Below are positions 1 through 11,396 of a stretch of 64,000 nucleotides of DNA, piece by piece. Within the stretch, counting starts at the first letter, position 1; the number at the start of each line of letters is the position of its first letter. The notes beneath the pieces were generated by a model, which saw only the letters and a list, made by a program, of their open reading frames with translations, ran no database searches and was not told where the DNA came from. The DNA is taken from positions 10,627,273 through 10,691,272 of the forward strand of contig CM037467.1 of the NCBI GenBank assembly GCA_021014325.1, in the 5' to 3' direction. Source of the stretch: Plazaster borealis (taxonomy: Eukaryota > Echinodermata > Asteroidea > Forcipulatida > Labidiasteridae). The position numbers were made by a program, and so were the translations under genes.

Positions 1-252
1 CACATTTCCGAGAACAATGGGTTTGGGTTTGTTTTAAGTCACCTAGTGTGTCCCCAAGAGTCTCCATTGGGCTCAGCTTGGGCCCTTCAAGGGTGGCAAA
101 GCATTTTAGCATGGTTGCAACTTCAACCGAGTTATGAGAGCATGATCTTAGAGCGTGTAAGCTGGGCTTGAAGCTCAAGAAACTCCCCACTAGACCCACA
201 GGTAGCTCAGCACTCTCACTGGACCAGAATACCAGGAATGTTTCATTTATAA

Positions 253-385
253 CAGTCGACTCTCGTTATAACAAGATCGCTGGGACTGGCCAAATTACCT
301 CTTTATAACAGGAACGATGTTATGAGAGGACAGCAAAACAAACAAACACAAAAGCAGAATTGAAAGTCAGGACTTCAGAATAAGC
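253..385 (-). repeat. Dispersed repeat, copy of the 41965-42257 element
   Basis: The stretch beginning GTCGACTCTCGTTATAACAA is the reverse complement of the repeat in SF3B1 intron 8 (41965-42257), which shares the CTTTATAACAGGAA and GAGGACAGCAAAACAAA segments. Confidence 0.7.
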
Positions 386-630
386 CATTCAGAGATATGG
401 TGGACACAATACTATGACGCTATTAGGTTTGGGGTAGATTTGTCTGCAGTACACCCAAACCAAACAGGGCACTCCTTTAGTGTCCACCATATCTCAAAAA
501 GGCTAAAATAAAATTATCAAAAAACGAATACTGCTCACTGACTTGTCTAAGACCGGCTTATTGCAACAGGCTTAACAACTGACTAAGCAGATAGCTGGCT
601 ATAACTGACTGGTCTTAGACCACTGGCTAA

Positions 631-809
631 AGGCCCGGTCCCACTGCAGCGATAACGATAACGATAACGATAACGACGCAAAGAGAACGCATTCCATTGG
701 TTGAATGAGCATGTGCGTATTCTGCGTGGAGCAATTCGACCAATAGAATGTGTTTTCTTTGCGTCGTGATTGTTATCGTTTTCGTTATCGCTGCAGTGGG
801 ACCGGGCCT
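631..809. mobile_element. Inverted-repeat MITE, PIF/Harbinger-like (TAA target duplication)
   Basis: Ends are inverted copies (AGGCCCGGTCCCACTGCAGC on the left, its complement on the right), flanked by TAA at 628-630 and 810-812. A 3-bp TWA duplication is typical of PIF/Harbinger elements. Each arm carries runs of a GATAAC hexamer. No transposase is encoded, so it is non-autonomous. Confidence 0.75.
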
Positions 810-867
810 TAAGACTGTTTTATTGCAATCCGCCTCCTGGTTTAGAGATGAAGGGTGTGAAACGAAC

Positions 868-3800
868 CTGCAGTGCCAATGGCAATTGCCTCTTCAAACG
901 CCTCATCGAGACCTGTCTCTGTGACACTACTGCTTAGGGACTCTGTGTACACTCTAGGGGAGTCTGTAGAAAGCGAGATGAGAGGATGATAACATGCTCA
1001 ATACTACACAATGGGTGCGTGGACCTCACACAGTCCGCAAGGGGTTTAGTTTCATGCACAACAAAATACAGACAAATCTTGCTAAGCGGAAAAAGCGCTA
1101 CCGGTTTAAAGTACCATGTAATTAACATCGAGCAAAACTTGTTCTCTGCTAATTTTTCATAGCAAATGATTTCGTATGCAATATATTTCAAAGGGGGACC
1201 AGCAACAACAATGTAGACTACATGGCGTTTTGGCTGGTAACTTTGGTTAAAGCAAGAGTTTTCTGTGCTAAGCAAATTTACCAGCTTTATGGAATCAATC
1301 CTGGAAAAGTCAAAAAAGAAATTTGGGAGTAGAGAAGGGGGGGAAGAAGAAGCTTCAAATTACAGAGGGTCAATTTATGAATCAAATTTATGAAGCGCAG
1401 AGGTTCCGCGCTTACTATAGCGCAAAAATTCAGCGCTCCCCCTGAAAGCAGAGAACGTTGAGTGTTTAGCCAAAATTGCACAGTAAACAGAGCCATGACA
1501 CTGAACCGTAACAAACCAAACTGCACACATAAAGCGCTGTATAAAAGATCAGAGGTTAAATGGCAGACACTAGGTGGCAGCAGACTGACAAGTTTTAGTA
1601 ATTCTGCAAATGTCCATGTAAAACTATCATTGTTCATTTAATAGCAAACCTGCTTTCACCTCCCGGCAAATTTAAGACCATTAGAATAAACGAAACACTT
1701 CCTATTTGTATTAAGCAAGCAACTGCATTGAATATTAATAACAATCTTAACAAAAGCTAGTGCTGTGTATTGTGATTTATGCAAAGGTGTCACACAAATG
1801 CTGTCTGGGTGTGAACATTAAGTTCCAACAGCGTAATACACAGTGGGATGTGGTGCTGTGGAGTGACTTATATGAATATTCATGAAGTTCCGGGGAGTGA
1901 ATGCTGATGATGAGCCTTATGACTATTCATGGTGCGGATTGACCATGAAGCGTCAGGAGAAATGGTGTAACATGAATATTCATGAGGAGTCTCCGCTCTG
2001 CAGTATAGAAGGGTAACAGTGCAGTGCATATGAATATTCATGAAGTGTTAGGAGCAAGGTGTGGGATGCAAATGAGTTAACGTATGGATATATTCATGAC
2101 ATTGTGTGGCACACTTGTAAGTATAATGAATTTTCATGAATATGCAAATTAGTAATAGGCTGATGGGGGAGGGGGGGCATCTCACCTTCCCCAAATTCCT
2201 CATCGTTGACCCCATCGTCAAATGATCGGTTGAGGCGCCCCTGCTTAATCAACGTACTAACGTCCTCTTGCTCACCGTCGGGCGAGGGGGGTATTTCGGG
2301 GGGTGGAGGCGGAACAAACACCGGCTCAGCTGATGGGTCTGTAGGGGGCATGTCGAGGCTTGAGCCTCTGGTGATGGAGGGAGGGCGTGGTGGCTTGGCA
2401 GGCCTGGGGGGTTTGTCTGTGGTGCAATTAGGCAAATAAATGGACATGCATGTCATGGGTATTCTAAAAGGTTAACCAACAGCTTGCGACCTTGCTTGAC
2501 CTCTACGGGATCAACATTGAAGGAGGTCAAGCAAGGTCGCGGCCACCAGTTACCATTTTAGAGTCATTCGCCGCATAAAGCTCAAAATAAGTCAGCTCAA
2601 CACAACTAAAGCTCAGTGTGATTTACAACATTGAGGGCGCCCTTCAGAGGCTGGATCATGCAGATAAACGATTCCATGTCACTTTCCCCACAAAACTCTC
2701 TATGGTAATTTCGTCATGCAGAGCTAATAACATCTCCCCTGTATCTTGCTATTAAAGGCTTCTCGAAGAAAAGGTGTTCTATCTCAACAGAAAGTATGAA
2801 GGTGATGAAACACTCTAAACTACACACATTCAAAGCATTTTGCTTTAAAAACTTCTTTTTCTCAGCACTGCATGTTTTTGAGTGCCCATACAATTTTTAA
2901 GTTGCGTGTGTTTTTTTTATTGTCTGAAATGAATCACCTTTCACACACAAACCCAACTTAAATGAGCTTCTTTTTATTTTTATAAAATGACCGCAAACAT
3001 TTCTAGGCTTTGATTTTTTGTGTTTTTGATTCAAACATTCATAATTTTTGTTGGTATTTCACTAAATGCATGCAAGCCCTCCATGGGTAAATCACACTGC
3101 TATACCACAGACTTTCATCAGGGCACAATTTCATAGAGCTGCTAAGGAACAAAAAGGAGCTAAGCACAATAAAACCATGCTTACCAGAAGAAGGTTACCA
3201 GCCAAAATACCATTCCACATGTACCATTTGTGGCTGGCATTCTGCTTATTTTTGCTAAGCAGAAAATTTCTAAGCAATATTAGCTGCTTAAGCAGCTCTA
3301 TGAAATTGGGCCCAGGGCACAAGTGTCTTGGTCACGTTACCCATGTGCCGTGGCACTAACGCATTCTGGTTTTCAAAACACCAAAAAGGTGCCAGACTAT
3401 TTTGCCAATCATTTTGGTTATATTGATTTGAATCGAAGGCAACCCAAGATGGCCGCGTCGTGATGAAGGTCTGTGAGGGCAAAGGTCGTGTCTGATTGAG
3501 CGACTCCAGCTACAGAAGTGTCTGCTGGCTGCAAGCTATCAACGTCAAACACCGTTAACCTTTTCAGCAATCCAAACATAACCACTGCTGAAGCCATCAC
3601 TCCAAACACTGACTTTGCCCGTCTGCATTAGTTTTCGTTATAAGACGAAAGCAACGATATGGCATGCATAACATTTTTGTCCCCTTAAAAAGCAAAGCGG
3701 AAAAATGTTGCCCTCAAATTAACAAGAGAAATAAACATATGGATTATTATTTTTTTTTTTTTGGAATTGAATGCTGTTATCCCAGGCAAGGTTCCATAAA

Positions 3801-6800
3801 AAGAGTTCAAATTGGTTGAAGGGATTTCAAAAATTAAGTCATTATTGGAATTGAATAACGAATTGTGCAAATGTGTTGAAATGATGACAAATTGAAATTA
3901 AACCAAAAAAATCAACAAATGAAAAAAGAAATGTGGGTATAAAATATGCAGACAATTGGGAAAAAAACCACTGACAAGATATTACCGACAGATTTGACTT
4001 CCGTCTTCTCCATCAATAGAGTTCAAAACAAACCTGCTATATCTTGTTTCGTCTCCGCAACCTCTTGACCGACTGTGTCATGGGTCATCTCTCCATCCAG
4101 GCTGACCCCTGACCTCATCGGCGGAGACATGGGTCGGGGCGGACGCTCGGCCAGAACATCCGGAGCAGAGTTGGCCCCCAGAGATTGCGTCCGTCGCGGA
4201 GGTGAGGTTGGTCTCGGCGGAGCGGGGGCCCGTCTCTTCCTCAAAGTGTTGGAGCCGCCCAGTGCCGCCTCCTGCTCAAGCCTCTCCTCGTCCGATGTCA
4301 CGGGCGGATTCTTCCCCATGGGCGGGGGAGGCGCCGGCCGCCGCTTCTTCAAGGTGTTGCTGTTGGAGTCGTCCTGTTCTTGCATTGATGGGGCATCTGT
4401 TGTTGGGGTTGGGGCGGGCTGACGGGTTGAGGGGGAAGTGTGGGCGGGCTGACGGGTTGAGGGGGAAGTGTGGGCGGGCTGACGGGTTGAGGGGGAAGTG
4501 TGACGTTGCGACCGCTGTTCCAGGGCTTCTGGTGAGGTAGTAGTAGCCGTTGGCGGGGCCTCAGGAATACTGCTTCCACCACCACCAAATTCATACTGCA
4601 AAATAATCAGTTTCAATGTTTAAACGGCCCTTACAAAACAGGGTAACTTTATGATTATAAATGAATGAAAAGATCATGAGGTTTCGCGAGACAAAAAAAT
4701 CATTCCAAATGCTCTATTTTTTTTGTTATAACATGGAATAACAGTTCATGTTTTGTCAGCTTATATGGCAACTTCAAATAACAACCGATCATCGGTGGGG
4801 AAATAGTAGCATGTGTCAGTATTTCAAATGCTCTGGATAGTTGGTAATGGCATCAAAAGCATGAAATATATACGTTAAGATTAAAAATAGTTTACTACGT
4901 GTTATGCCTTTTAAAATAATCTGGGGTTGAATAAATAAAGTAAAATTGACTAGAGTGGGACTTGAACCAACCGGATTAACGTGCCGGCTGCTCTACCAAC
5001 TGAGCTATCTCGCCCTAATGTTGGCGGTCTCCCTATTTTCTCAACATCTTTGTTCGGGAGTGCCATTCAGAAGCCATTCAACCAGTAACTGCCGTGTAGC
5101 CAGGAATCACACACAGGTTTCTGACACAACCTGGGATACCTTTTTTAATTACACGAAACTGTAATAACGGACATTTGTGAAGATATTTTAATTTTTTTCA
5201 CCGAATCAAATCAATGAAGTCAAACTGAGGCTCGACAGACAAAAACAAAAAAAATGGTCTGGTACCATTTTGGTCCCAGTACAATCAGTATTCATGACTG
5301 CTACTTGGCACTTTGGAGCAAGACCAAAATGGTGAAATTAACATTACCTCTTTCTTCTTCTTGGTGATTCTGTTGAAGAAGCTTCCCTTTTTCTTTTTGG
5401 GTTCCGGCATAACTTCCAGTTCATTTCCTTTAAAGGGGAAAATAATAAAGAGTACCAAACACAGTGGCATTTAACACCATTTTAACGTGAGGTTAGAGAC
5501 TTGTAATTTTTTTTTCCCTGTTTTTAAATAATAATAATAATTAACTAGTTCTTATATAGTGCATTTCACAATATCGCCTCAACGCGCTTTACATTAGTGC
5601 CCTGGTCATTGGGCCAGTACATTCCTTTAATCTTTCTCAGCTCCATCCCCGAGGAGTATACAACCCTGGGCAACCGTGGCGCTCCGAAGGATTTTTCAAA
5701 CACAACATCAACCTCTACCCTCGCAGGTACCCATTTGTGACCCGCTCTGCGAAAAAGGGTATTAAGGGACGCTATGCTAGTTCACACAAAGAGCTGTTTT
5801 ATGTGGAGAGGGTAAAAACATTTTCACAACATGAATTTTTGTTTGGGGGGGGGTTATTGGCTTCTTTTATATCAATACTTTCATAATTTATTTACGCAAA
5901 TATTAATTTCAATGAAAAAAGCTTTTTTTTTTTGAAAGATAGCTCAAAAGGAACTTAACTGTTGCAAAGGGCATTCAAGAGAGTTTCTTCTTAGCTCATT
6001 TTTTCCCACTTGCTGTGTTTAAAGGGCTGTATCTCTAAAGGCACTCCCGTTAAATTGTACAATATGATTGTGCAAAAACCGGTGTATCTCCAGAATGCCC
6101 ACAGGGTTCAAACCTATACCAAATTAAAGCTTACAATGTAACCAATACAGCTGTGTATGTAACTCATTTAAAACAAATTGTCCCTTAATACCCATTTTTG
6201 TGGAGCTGGTCACATTTATACCCCTGGGTGAAGAGAAGCAATTATAGTAAAGTATCTTGCTCAAGGATACAAGCGTCATGGCCGGGATTCAAACCCACAC
6301 CTCGATGCTCTACACCACTCGGCCACATGACACCCCAAAAGGACTCTATCTGTTGGAAAATGAGTGGATCACAAAACTGAAAACTTGACCTTGAAGACCC
6401 TCTCTACATTGTGATAGTTGCACCATGAATTTCTTCCAGCCTACCTGCAGGTTGACCCTTGGCATCCACAAGTAAGAACTCGATGACCCCTGTACTCTCG
6501 AGTGTCTGGTTGAGGTCATAGGGGTCGTTGGGTCGATTGACGAGTCTCAAGGAATGGCTACCGGGATCAACTCCTCTCTCGTCGCATATCCGGGGAAGAA
6601 GATCCTTAAGTGTTTTCTCGGGGTCGACTCGCAGCACCATCTTGTGGTTCTTGCTGGACACAATGGTGATGCGAGTGGTTTGCTGTGTACCAATGATACA
6701 TAGTTAGAGCGAAAGGTAACAACTACAAGAAAGTTCGGACAAGGAATATTGACAATTTATCGGTCTTGAATGTTATCGTTCTTGAATGTTCACGAAGTTG

Positions 6801-9800
6801 TCTTTCCTTTGAAACGAAAAAGGAGCTCCGAAAAGTTCAGAAAAGTAATACCGCGAGTAGGCGTGAAGTAAAAAATACAAAAACAACAAACGTGAAGTGG
6901 TTAATGATACAACCGCTATCCCCAGAAAAAATTCTTCCACCTCATCTTACCTCATAGACGGCGGATTTCTTGTCCTCCTCTTTCTTGTAGACGAAGAACT
7001 CCTTCTGATTCCGGGGTATGATGTAGACGGTGTCGCCAACGATATCAGCTAACGTCTGACTGGATTTAAGCTGTCATGAATAACAGAGGAATTGTTAACC
7101 ACTTGCTTTCCTGGGCCCAATTTCATAGAGCTGCTAAGCACAAAAATATGCTTAGCATGAAATTTCTTCCTTGATAGAAACAGGATTACCAACCAAATTT
7201 CCATGTGTTGCATATTGCTTGTTACTGGTATTCAGCTGTTGTTTGCTTATCCTGAAAATCACATGGAAATTTGGTTGGTAATCCTGTTTTTATCAAGGAA
7301 GAAATTTCATGCTAAGCAAATTTGTGTGCTTAGCAGCTCTATGAAATTGGGCCTTGAGCAGCCATACCCCAGGGCCCAATTTCTCAGAGCCGCTTTTAAA
7401 GCATAACAAGTAGCTAAGCACAACAAAGACCGGAGTGAGGTTACCAGCCAAAATACCATGTCACACGTACAATCTGTGACTGGTATCCTGCTTACTTTTG
7501 CTTAGCAGAAAATTTTGAAGCACCATTTTCAGCTTAAAGCCCTAGTCTAGTCAGCTGGACTTTTAATAAGGCCTAAAAAAAAAGAAGTTTTTATTGCCCT
7601 TTTCTGAAATCAAATGGCGATTTTTTGATTTTGTTTGAAGTATTTTATACTTTGATTCCCAGTAAACGACATTTAAGATAGAAACCTCGATGTTTTTATG
7701 TTTCTTTTGCAAAATTATATTGTTTTATGTTGCAGGCCTGTGAAATCTCCGCTTTCTCATTGACCGTGCCTTTTTTTTATTTCCGCCTTTTTAAAATGTG
7801 AGATAAAAGAATTTTCCAGGTCGGCCTGCTACATATACATCATACACCACACACGCGACACGAAGTCCGTAAATCCTATGTCCTTGCTCCATGCTGCCAT
7901 GCAGTGCGCAACGTGAAAGGGCGGGTATCCATCACGCACTTGTGTTGCAACTCCTTGCCAATAGAGGGCGCTGTGTGATCGTTGGCATTCATGTACATGT
8001 ACATATATATCCATGTACGAACATCAATCAAGATGTCGGTGCAACCATTCCTCTATGGGGCAACACAAGTGCGTGATGGATACCCTGGCTGAACAAAAAT
8101 TATTATTTTACAGAATAATGTAAGATTTCTTTCCGTCTTGGTCAATTTCTTTTCCTATTGAACGTTAGTGTTTAGAGCGGCATCTATCAAGAGTTGAGCT
8201 CCACTCCCATCATTGTTACATGGTTGTATTTTTCCGCTTTTTTAATGGTCCACTCACAGGCCTGATGTTGAGAAACAACTTCATATTTATATTATTATTT
8301 TATTTATTCATACATCAAGTTTTTAAAAGTTTATTTTTGTTTTGTATTCACCATATGAATGTATACTACTTTGAGAACATTAAAATGGTTGAAAACATAA
8401 AGTTGTGTGCATATCTACTGTGTTTTTTCCTCCTCTGACGTATTCTTTAAAAAAATAAAAATAAAAAGATTTTTAGCCAAAAGGGCAATAAAAACTTCTT
8501 TTTTTTTAGGCCTAATATGGAATTTGAAGGGAGCAAATTAGTTCTTTATATGCAGTTGTGTCATCATAGACAACCCGTGCAGTTGAAATATTTCAAATGA
8601 TTGAACAACTTGCTGGAAAAGAATATGAGTCAGAGCGTCAAGCCATGACACCTAATGTAGGTAGGGCTCTCATAGAAATTGTGCAACTTTATGCCATTTT
8701 TTCCCCCATTTTGTATGCCAAATAATCATTCGCCCTTTGATTTCATCAGCCATGTCATGCTAACAAACTTGCTTTCATCTATAAGCTTCGTGCTTCACTG
8801 CCCGTGACCAGACTACTCTGGCTCGACCTCAAACGAGCGATGCAGTGATCTTGGCTGAACAGGAATGCCTCTGCGCTTGACTGGGTTTAATAACCAAAGC
8901 CTAACTGCCCTTGAAAACCCAGTGTGCCTACCCATCCACGCAGGCCTGACCGGGAAAAATTTAACAAAAACAACTTCAGAAAGATCCATAGAGCTGTTTT
9001 AAAACAAACTTGGGATTAATAATTATTTTTTATGAGAATAATATTATCAGCTTCCGGCAACGTTGCTTTTCACAATTATATATATTTCACTTCTTCACTT
9101 TGTACTGAAGGATGTTGTCTGATCGTACTCAAGAGCTAATCATTGGGCCGGGCATACTACCTTGCCCAAAATATACAATAATAATAACAAGTCATTTTAT
9201 AGCGCATCAATGCAGGTATTAGTGCCCTGGTCATTGGGCCAATAACATTCCTTTAATCTTTCTCAGCTCCCTGGAGAGTATACAGCCTTGGGCTGCCGTG
9301 GCGCTCCGAAGGATTTTTCAAACACAATATCAACGTCTACCCTCGCAGGTACCCATTTATACCTCTGAGTGAGTGAAGAGAAGCAATTATAGTAAAGTAT
9401 CTTGCTCAAGGAGACAAGTGTCATGACCGGGATTCGAACCCACACCCCGAAGAATCAACCACCAGAACTTGAATTCGATGCTCTAAACCGCTAGGCCATG
9501 ACACCCCGTATAAAGCGCTGAGTTACCACATAGCGAAGTACTTTGGAAGACTTGGGAAGATCTCTAGCCTTAAACACGAGCAGAGACAAAACTTACATGG
9601 ACAGGGGGGTCCTTGGGCCTGGCACCTGGCTGGGCGATCATGTGACCAGATGGATTCAGTCTATTTTTGGATGAAATCATGATGAGTAAATCCAAGACTG
9701 GCGTCCTGCGGGGAAAACAAAAAGTTAGAAATGTTAAGATTTTAGTGGACATGACCGACCAATTACAGCCATACAGTCTGACCTAATGTATTGCAAAATA

Positions 9801-11039
9801 TAAACAAACTGCCGCTGTTTTGATTGCTAATCGGTGCACGTTGTGTGCGGCACGATCAGGCCTGAAATTTCATCTTTGAGAGGGCAAGGCCATTTGCAAA
9901 GGACACTTCCATTGGAAAATCTCAAAGTATATGGGAAACTTTTCAAAGGGGCACCAAGGCCAAGACCAGGGGCAACAGAGACTGGGGCTTCTGTGTAAGC
10001 TGTATGGGTTGAATGGTCGATGGGCAGAGATGTATGTGAAGTTACCCATGTGAGCACCGCTGCCAAGCTTGCTATAGTGGGTGGGGCTTATTGAATCCAG
10101 GAAGGGCACATTTGCCTTACGTTTTATCGACCGATGCCTTGACAACCTTGTCCCCCGGCAGCACCAGGGTGAGTTGCCTCTCCTCTGGCCCCTGTGCACC
10201 ATCTCCAAGGTTACCGTTGCTCTTCAAGACGTCCTTCTCATGTTCCGACTGGGAGCCGTTTGCATTCTCGTTGGCTGAGGGGCGTGTGGACGGCGGGGGT
10301 GGAGCCCGACTCCGTTTAGACCTGCAGTATAGATGGATTTCATATTAAATCACACTTTTGCGAGAATATAAGGCTGTATTCGAATTGGTGGCTACGACTG
10401 TTGCTAAGGGTGTTGCTAAGTTCATCCTATACTTCAACGCATAATGACGTGGCGATCCAGCCATAGCTGTAGCGGCCAATTTGGACACGGCCTAATTTTG
10501 AAGGAATCTCCTTATTTGTTTACCACTATCATTATTCCTTACGTCTGAGTTATTGCTTTCTGATTAAGTTATTTACAGGTAGGGTCATACATGTAGATTG
10601 GTAAATACTCGAAAAGGTAATGACCATACAAAACTTTTTTGTGACAAGCACTGCAGCTGTTGATAGTAAAAACTATTTTGAGAAAGGATTCCCTTCGAGG
10701 TAATGTGGATTTTAAGTAATTTTTCACCCCTAACTTTTGAATCTGAGAAACGATTCATGCATGAATCTTTTTTCAGATTTCCGAGGGTTGGTGTCCGTTC
10801 ATGAATGCTGCGGCCAGAGATGCGGTTGGAACCCGCTGACACCTCGCTAAACGTGAATGGATTCATCGTTCTTAAATGAAAATACCAGGACAGTTTTTGT
10901 GCCGTTTTCTCAGCAAGTAGACACTGTATTCACATATGACTTTTATTGTATACTTCTTATAATTTTTTAACATTTATTAAACATGAATTCCTGCTTACAC
11001 TTGATGTGTGGGTAGCTTGGACGCAGTCTCTGTCGACAT
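868..11039 (-). CDS. COBL: Cordon-bleu-like (COBL) actin nucleator, 5' nine coding exons; 3' end outside window
   Basis: Exons in transcript order: 10999-11039, 10121-10321, 9597-9705, 6951-7070, 6445-6682, 5348-5427, 4034-4595, 2186-2416, 868-918. All have AG/GT borders and matching phases, giving about 544 residues. The start at 11039 (MSTETASKL) follows an in-frame TAA 18 bp upstream. Order of parts: an APPPP motif (residues 20-24); a first ubiquitin-like Cobl domain (about 62-155, starting LTLVLPGDKVVK); a second one (about 158-236, with MVLRVDPEKTLKDLLPRICD); a basic KKKKGSFFNRITKKKK patch (about 247-262); KRRPAPPPP (347-355) and RKRRAPAPPRP (382-392), the KRRAP-type motifs of the family; then a proline-rich acidic region. 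COBL proteins nucleate actin filaments through C-terminal WH2 domains. Those would lie beyond position 1 and are not seen here. The last small exon (868-918, encoding GLDEAFEEAIAIGTA) is the least certain. Identification rests on domain order and motifs. Confidence 0.85.
1872..2160. repeat. Cluster of the palindrome ATGAATATTCATGA
   Basis: Exact 14-mers occur at 1872-1885, 1972-1985 and 2030-2043. Degenerate copies lie near 1921, 2087 and 2129, and ATGCAAAT octamers sit at about 2068 and 2141. The cluster lies in COBL intron 8, just 3' of exon 8. It could be a decayed tandem repeat or a protein-binding array. Confidence 0.6.
2486..2544. repeat. Small inverted repeat
   Basis: GCGACCTTGCTTGACCTC and its exact complement flank a short loop. 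The following GTTACCATTTTAGAG also occurs at about 27409-27425 after a related GAGGTCAATCAAGGTCG, so this is a dispersed family. Confidence 0.55.
3121..3313. mobile_element. MITE, GGGCCCAATTTCATAGAGCT family
   Basis: Inverted ends: GGGCACAATTTCATAGAGCT on the left, and on the right a tract ending in AGCTCTATGAAATTGGGCCC. The interior has the family's GGTTACCAGCCAAAATACCA and TTTGTGGCTGGCATTCTGCT blocks. Non-coding. Confidence 0.75.
4412..4501 (-). repeat. Coding 30-bp minisatellite inside COBL exon 7
   Basis: Three head-to-tail identical 30-bp units at 4412-4441, 4442-4471 and 4472-4501 encode the decapeptide HTSPSTRQPA (residues about 295-324). The unit length keeps the frame, and identity between units points to recent expansion. 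The segment is serine/threonine/proline-rich and likely disordered. Confidence 0.9.
4950..5112 (-). mobile_element. tRNA-derived SINE, family S1
   Basis: On the minus strand this reads as a tRNA-like head with an A box (TAGCTCAGTTGGTAGAGC) and a B box (GGTTCAAGTCC), ending ACTCTAGTCAATTTTAC. Related copies lie at 32925-33241 and 39770-39960, so this is a SINE rather than a functional tRNA gene. Confidence 0.7.
5521..6337 (-). mobile_element. tRNA-derived SINE, family S2, interrupted by a MITE
   Basis: The minus strand carries a tRNA-like head (6240-6337: GGCCGAGTGGT, then GGTTTGAATCCC), a body with CTTGAGCAAGATACTTTAC, and a tail ending in repeated TTATT. The element is cut at 5737-6213 by an unrelated inverted-repeat transposon. 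Removing that insert restores the S2 sequence seen at 9173-9507. Confidence 0.8.
5737..6213. mobile_element. Inverted-repeat transposon nested in a SINE
   Basis: A 477-bp insert with imperfect 34-bp terminal inverted repeats. The left end starts GTGACCCGCTCTGCG and reaches GGGTATTAAGGGAC; the right end is its complement, ending GGAGCTGGTCAC. ATTT is duplicated at 5733-5736 and 6214-6217. The S2 copy at 9173 shows the uninterrupted target. No ORF. Confidence 0.85.
7113..7353. mobile_element. MITE, GGGCCC family, near-complete hairpin
   Basis: Family ends plus nearly complementary arms: AATTTCTTCCTTGAT in the left arm pairs with ATCAAGGAAGAAATTTCATG in the right. The transcript would fold into one long stem. 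It lies in COBL intron 3. Confidence 0.8.
7373..7547. mobile_element. MITE, GGGCCC family, degraded right end
   Basis: Starts GGGCCCAATTTCTCAGAGC and keeps the GGTTACCAGCCAAAATACCA block, but the right end has decayed (CAGCTTAAAGCCC). It sits 20 bp from the preceding copy. Confidence 0.6.
7570..8512. mobile_element. Inverted-repeat element, PIF/Harbinger-like (TAA duplication), with nested palindrome
   Basis: Ends are inverted copies, GGCCTAAAAAAAAAGAAGTT and its complement, extending through TTTATTGCCCTTTT. They are flanked by TAA at 7567-7569 and 8513-8515. Inside, 7923-7948 and 8060-8085 form perfect 26-bp arms. No credible transposase reading frame, so non-autonomous. Confidence 0.7.
9173..9507 (-). 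mobile_element. tRNA-derived SINE, family S2
   Basis: Full-length copy on the minus strand: head GGTGTCATGGCCTAGCGGTT with B box GGTTCGAATCC, body CTTGAGCAAGATACTTTACT, tail ending TTATTATTG. It shows the intact target of the MITE at 5737-6213. Confidence 0.8.
9857..10001. mobile_element. CAGGCCTG-ended repeat family (F2)
   Basis: Begins CAGGCCTGAAATTTCATCTT, followed by GAGAGGGCAAGGCCATTT and AGGGGCACCAAGGCCAAGAC. Related copies occur at 11279-11393, 13428-13593, 24268-24754, 28995-29166, 29190-29781 and 37940-38033. The CAGG...CCTG ends resemble hAT-type MITEs, but this was not proven. Confidence 0.55.
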
Positions 11040-11396
11040 GTCGAATCTTGCGGATTAATTTTCAGATCGAAGGAGAGTGAGCGTCAGGATCGCGTTGCAT
11101 GTCCGTCGTTGGTGTCGTCGCTAACTTGTGAGGCCGGATACTTATGGAAGCTGCACTCATCGGGACGCAAATCTGCCGGGTGAATAAAAACAAAGGAAAC
11201 ATTTATTATTCCGCAAGAGTTTAAAGTTTTCTTTTCCGTAAATTAATCATGATGTGATGAACTTCTATCAGAAACCTGGGGCCTAAATTTCATCTTTGAG
11301 AGGGCAAGGCCATTTTCCTCCCTCATGCAAAGTGCACACTTACAGTGTACGCCGAAAAATCTGAAAAAGTCTATGGGAAACATTTGAAACGCTTCC

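Noticed and set aside
4075..4540. Plus-strand frames opposite COBL exon 7
   Set aside because: They are shadows of the GC-rich minus-strand proline-coding exon, which has proper splice sites and family motifs.
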